Shown one piece after another: positions 61,060-64,000 of a DNA stretch of 64,000 nt. The notes under the pieces were generated by a model. That model worked only from the letters and a program-made list of their open reading frames with translations, had not been told where the DNA came from and made no database searches. The DNA comes from Sandaracinaceae bacterium (GTDB lineage: Bacteria; Myxococcota_A; Polyangia; Polyangiales; Sandaracinaceae), in contig JAVJQK010000076.1 in the NCBI GenBank assembly GCA_040218145.1, positions 124,001 to 188,000 on the forward strand, in the 5' to 3' direction. The position numbers and the translations under genes were made by a program. Positions within the stretch are counted from its first letter, which is position 1; each line of letters starts with the position of its first letter.

Positions 61060-64000
61060 CTACTCCCCGGACTCGACCACGCCCGACTCGAGCGCCGCGA
61101 GCGCGCGGCGCAGCTGCGACGCGTCGAAGGGCTTGCGGAGGAGCGGGAGCCTCAGCTCCGCGCGCGGCCACTCGAACGTGTGACCCGAGACGAGGAGGAT
61201 CGGCAGCCCCGGGTGCCGCTCCCGCACGCGCTCGGCGAGCTCGACGCCGCTCATGCCGGGCATCACCTGGTCGGTGATCATCGCGTCGATGACCTCTCCC
61301 GCCTCGAGCTTCTCGAGCGCCTCGAGCCCATCCTCCGCCTCGAGCACCTCGTAGCCTTCGCGCCGCAGGAGCCTCGCGATCATGCCTCGGACCTGCGGAT
61401 CGTCGTCGACCACGAGCAGCCTGTCGCCGGGGTGCGTCGCGGTGACGTCGCCGCCGCGACCGGCCGGCTCGGAGGCGGGAACCGGGAGCATCACGGAGAA
61501 CACGCTGCCGCGCCCCTCCGTGCTGCGGACCGTGATGCAGCCGCCGTGCTGGCTCGCGATGCCGTAGCAGCTCGACAGCCCCAGCCCGGTGCCTCCGGTC
61601 TCGCTCTTGGTCGTGAAGAACGGGTCGAAGATGCGATCGGTCAGCGACTCGGGGATGCCGGACCCAGTGTCGATCACCTCCAGCGAGACGTACGTGCCGG
61701 CGGCGAGGTTGCGCGTGCGCGCCCGCTCGCCGTCGAGGTAGGTCGTGAAGGCTCGCAAGGTGATCTGCCCCTCCTCGCCGATCGCGTCGCGCGCGTTGAT
61801 CGCGAGGTTCATCACCACCTGCTCCAGCTGGTGCGCGCCCACGCCCACCAGGAGCACGTCGTCGTCGTCGGGGACATCGAGGCGCAGCGCGATCCTGGAG
61901 GGGAGCGTCCGCCGCAGGAGGCGCGCCGTCTTGCGCACGCAGCGCACCGCGTCGGCGTGCGACTCGCTGACCGGCTCCCGGCGCGCGAACGCCATCAGAT
62001 CGCGGACGATCTTTGCCGCGTCGTCGCAGGTGTTGAGGATGGCTTCGATGTCCTGCGCCGCGGGGTGGTCGGGCCCCACCGCATCGAGCGCGAGATCGGC
62101 CGAGCCCATGATCACCGCGAGCAGGTTGTTGAAGTTGTGGGCCAGGCCTCCGGTCAGCTGCCCGATCGCCTCCATGCGCTGCGCGTGCTGGAGCTGGGCC
62201 TCGAGCTGCTTGCGCTCGCTGACGTCGCGGAGCACGAGCGCCACCTGCTCGGGGGTCTCTTCGCCCGCCGCGACGGGGACGAGGGCGGCCTCGAAGACCC
62301 GCTCGGATTCGTCGCGCACGCGCGCCTCGCCTACCCACACGTCGCCACGCAGCGCCGCGTCGAGGAGCTGGGTCGTCGGCACCGCGGCCGGAAGCTCCAG
62401 CCCCTCATCGATGGGTGCCTGGCGCGCGAAGCGGGAGGGGAGGTGGAGATCGAGAGCCGCGTTCCAGTCCACGATCGTGCCCGCGCGATCCAGGATGATC
62501 ACCGGGTCGGTCGCGGCGCCCAGGAGATGCGTCGCGGCGGCGGGGGGCGCCTGCATCGACTGCGCGGCGAGATGCTTGAGAGGGGCCAGCGCGGCCAGCT
62601 CCCCCTCGTCCCACGCGTCGCTCTTGCCCCGCGTCTCGGCGCGCCAGGCTTCGAAGGACCCGCGTGGCATCAGCCGCCCGTCGGGACCGCGGGACAGCTC
62701 CTCGTCGGGATCGCCCGCCCAGGTCACCTTCGCGACGCTCTCGCGACGGAACCAGAGCGCCCACGACGTGCCCGCGGGATCGAGGCGCAGCGCCGCGAGC
62801 CCCGCCGCGCTCTCTCGATGGGACGCCGCGGGCGGGTAGTCACGCGAGAGGGACCGGGTCCAGAAGAGCGGCCGTCGCTCGGACGCGAGCCAGGACGCGA
62901 TCGAGGTGATGAGCGCCTGGGGCGGGACGGTCCCCGTGGTCCGGATCTGCTGGCCCACCACCAGCGCGAACCCGGAGGCGGAGGGGACGGCCATCAGCGC
63001 GTCGAGCTGCTCCGAGAGCGTGCTGAAGAGCCCCTCTCCCGGGGTCAACCCCTCCACCACCGCTTGCATGCGTCGACGGCACCGGGACGCGATCTCCGCC
63101 TGCTCGATGCGCTCCTGGCGCTCGGCGAGCACGGAGAGCATCTGCGAGAGGAGGTGGGTGAGCGAGACGAGCGAGGGAGGCACCGCGCGAGCCGTCTCGT
63201 GGTGACAGGCCACGAGCCCCCAGAGCTCGTCGTCCCGCACCAGGCTGATGGCGAGGCTCGACCGCACGCCCATGTTCTTCAGGTAGCGGAGATGGACGGG
63301 CGACACCGCGCGATACATCGAGCCAGACAGGTCGAGCGGCTCCCCGACGACGGGCTCCGCCGTGTAGTCGATGTCCTCGATCACGCGCACACGGTTGAGC
63401 ACGAACAGCCGCCTCGCCTGCTCGGGGATGTCGGCGGCCGGGTAGTGCAGGCCGAGGAAGCTGCCGAGGTCGGCTCGCTTGGCCTCCGCCGCGACGTGGC
63501 CCGAGCCGTCGTCCTGGAATCGGTAGACCATCACGCGGTCGTAGCCGGTGAGGTTACGGATGCGGCGCGCGGTCAGATCCATGAGCCGAGAGAGATCGGC
63601 GGCCGCGTCGAAGTCATGCACGTCGATCTGCGCATGGAAGCGATCGGTCAGCTCGCTCACCGGATCCGGCGCGAGGCCCACCTCGAGGATGACGCGACTC
63701 GTCTCGATCTCGCGGTGGAGGAAGGTCGCCGCGACGCGCCCGGGGCTCCACTCGTAGCGTCGGAGCAGTCGAGACGGAGCGGCCCCCAGCGCCTCGATGT
63801 CGGCCGCGAGCCCCGCCCCGCAGCGCTTGGCGACGAGCTCCCGGAGCGGTCTCCCGAGCACGTCGTCCACGCCGCGGTCGAGCAGCTCGCGCACGTTGCG
63901 GCTCGCCGAGACCACGCGCAGCTCGGGCCCCGTGACCGCGAGAAGGCACCCAGTCGGGCGCAGCGCGCCGATGAGATGGATAGGCTCGGAGGCGCACTCC
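61060..64000 (-). CDS. Bacteriophytochrome hybrid histidine kinase (N-terminus cut by window edge)
   Basis: At least 980 residues; the frame continues past base 64000, and only a few N-terminal residues should be missing. The edge reads [13 protein letters not shown], matching the bacteriophytochrome start with the biliverdin-binding Cys. GAF has the [12 protein letters not shown] motif, and [13 protein letters not shown] has the chromophore His. The PHY tongue is MPRGSFEAW. Then PAS ([17 protein letters not shown]), HisKA (LAHNFNNLL), ATPase ([11 protein letters not shown]) and a C-terminal receiver ([16 protein letters not shown]). Red/far-red light control of phosphorylation is expected. 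The downstream PCMT gene follows directly. Confidence 0.93.
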   Translation of the reverse strand, partial: ECASEPIHLIGALRPTGCLLAVTGPELRVVSASRNVRELLDRGVDDVLGRPLRELVAKRCGAGLAADIEALGAAPSRLLRRYEWSPGRVAATFLHREIETSRVILEVGLAPDPVSELTDRFHAQIDVHDFDAAADLSRLMDLTARRIRNLTGYDRVMVYRFQDDGSGHVAAEAKRADLGSFLGLHYPAADIPEQARRLFVLNRVRVIEDIDYTAEPVVGEPLDLSGSMYRAVSPVHLRYLKNMGVRSSLAISLVRDDELWGLVACHHETARAVPPSLVSLTHLLSQMLSVLAERQERIEQAEIASRCRRRMQAVVEGLTPGEGLFSTLSEQLDALMAVPSASGFALVVGQQIRTTGTVPPQALITSIASWLASERRPLFWTRSLSRDYPPAASHRESAAGLAALRLDPAGTSWALWFRRESVAKVTWAGDPDEELSRGPDGRLMPRGSFEAWRAETRGKSDAWDEGELAALAPLKHLAAQSMQAPPAAATHLLGAATDPVIILDRAGTIVDWNAALDLHLPSRFARQAPIDEGLELPAAVPTTQLLDAALRGDVWVGEARVRDESERVFEAALVPVAAGEETPEQVALVLRDVSERKQLEAQLQHAQRMEAIGQLTGGLAHNFNNLLAVIMGSADLALDAVGPDHPAAQDIEAILNTCDDAAKIVRDLMAFARREPVSESHADAVRCVRKTARLLRRTLPSRIALRLDVPDDDDVLLVGVGAHQLEQVVMNLAINARDAIGEEGQITLRAFTTYLDGERARTRNLAAGTYVSLEVIDTGSGIPESLTDRIFDPFFTTKSETGGTGLGLSSCYGIASQHGGCITVRSTEGRGSVFSVMLPVPASEPAGRGGDVTATHPGDRLLVVDDDPQVRGMIARLLRREGYEVLEAEDGLEALEKLEAGEVIDAMITDQVMPGMSGVELAERVRERHPGLPILLVSGHTFEWPRAELRLPLLRKPFDASQLRRALAALESGVVESGE

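Overview
The window is high-G+C DNA, densely packed with genes, and most likely comes from a myxobacterium (Myxococcota, perhaps near Sandaracinaceae). The evidence is: two surface-protein modules built from the Cys/Asp-rich repeats typical of MopE-like proteins, a myxosortase-type C-terminal signal, four eukaryote-like Ser/Thr kinases, two hybrid histidine kinases, many lipoproteins, and frequent GTG/TTG starts. I see no rRNA, tRNA, CRISPR array, phage or plasmid genes. The assignment rests on gene content only.

Layout. 1-827: end of an unrecognised gene cut by the window edge. 867-10331: one uninterrupted 3154-residue frame that looks like two surface proteins joined (von Willebrand A domain + 20 repeats + sorting signal, then a lipoprotein signal + 18 repeats + sulfatase-modifying-like domain). 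10404-14258 (minus strand): small membrane proteins, a membrane Ser/Thr kinase and a coupled discoidin-like lipoprotein. 14278-27606 (plus strand): a 14-gene run, mostly with start/stop overlaps of 4 bases or less. It encodes a radical SAM enzyme, a DPM1-like glycosyltransferase, a reversed HldE-like fusion, a deoxyhypusine-synthase-like protein, GmhA, GmhB, an epimerase, a two-subunit thiamine-diphosphate E1 enzyme, and two paralogous cassettes of a small exported protein plus a GT-C membrane glycosyltransferase. 27590-30266 (minus strand): larB-larC-larE for the nickel-pincer cofactor, with no larA in view.

30317-37889: an SGNH hydrolase, a MazG-like enzyme ending in a 152-bp inverted-repeat element, a Cys-rich lipoprotein, a haloalkane-dehalogenase-like hydrolase, a metzincin-like lipoprotein, a Ser/Thr kinase and an EamA transporter. 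38079-48258: a hybrid histidine kinase, a duplicated glutathionyl-hydroquinone reductase, envelope proteins, a Ser/Thr kinase fused to a receiver domain, and a reductase/epimerase. 48275-60299: an acidic cytosolic protein, an MBOAT acyltransferase, three SGNH-type proteins, a MATE pump, a G3E GTPase, a tail-anchored Ser/Thr kinase and a small membrane protein. 60330-64000 (minus strand): an exported isoaspartyl methyltransferase and a bacteriophytochrome hybrid kinase that runs off the right edge.

How the parts may work together (inference): the large operon probably makes a nucleotide-activated heptose or a derivative of it. The DPM1-like enzyme would load a sugar onto a polyprenyl phosphate, and the two GT-C enzymes would use that donor on the periplasmic side. 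The MBOAT and SGNH proteins could O-acetylate an envelope polymer. The kinases and phytochrome add signalling. The least explained parts are the deoxyhypusine-synthase-like and E1 steps in a heptose operon, the duplicated GT-C cassettes, and the fused giant surface protein.
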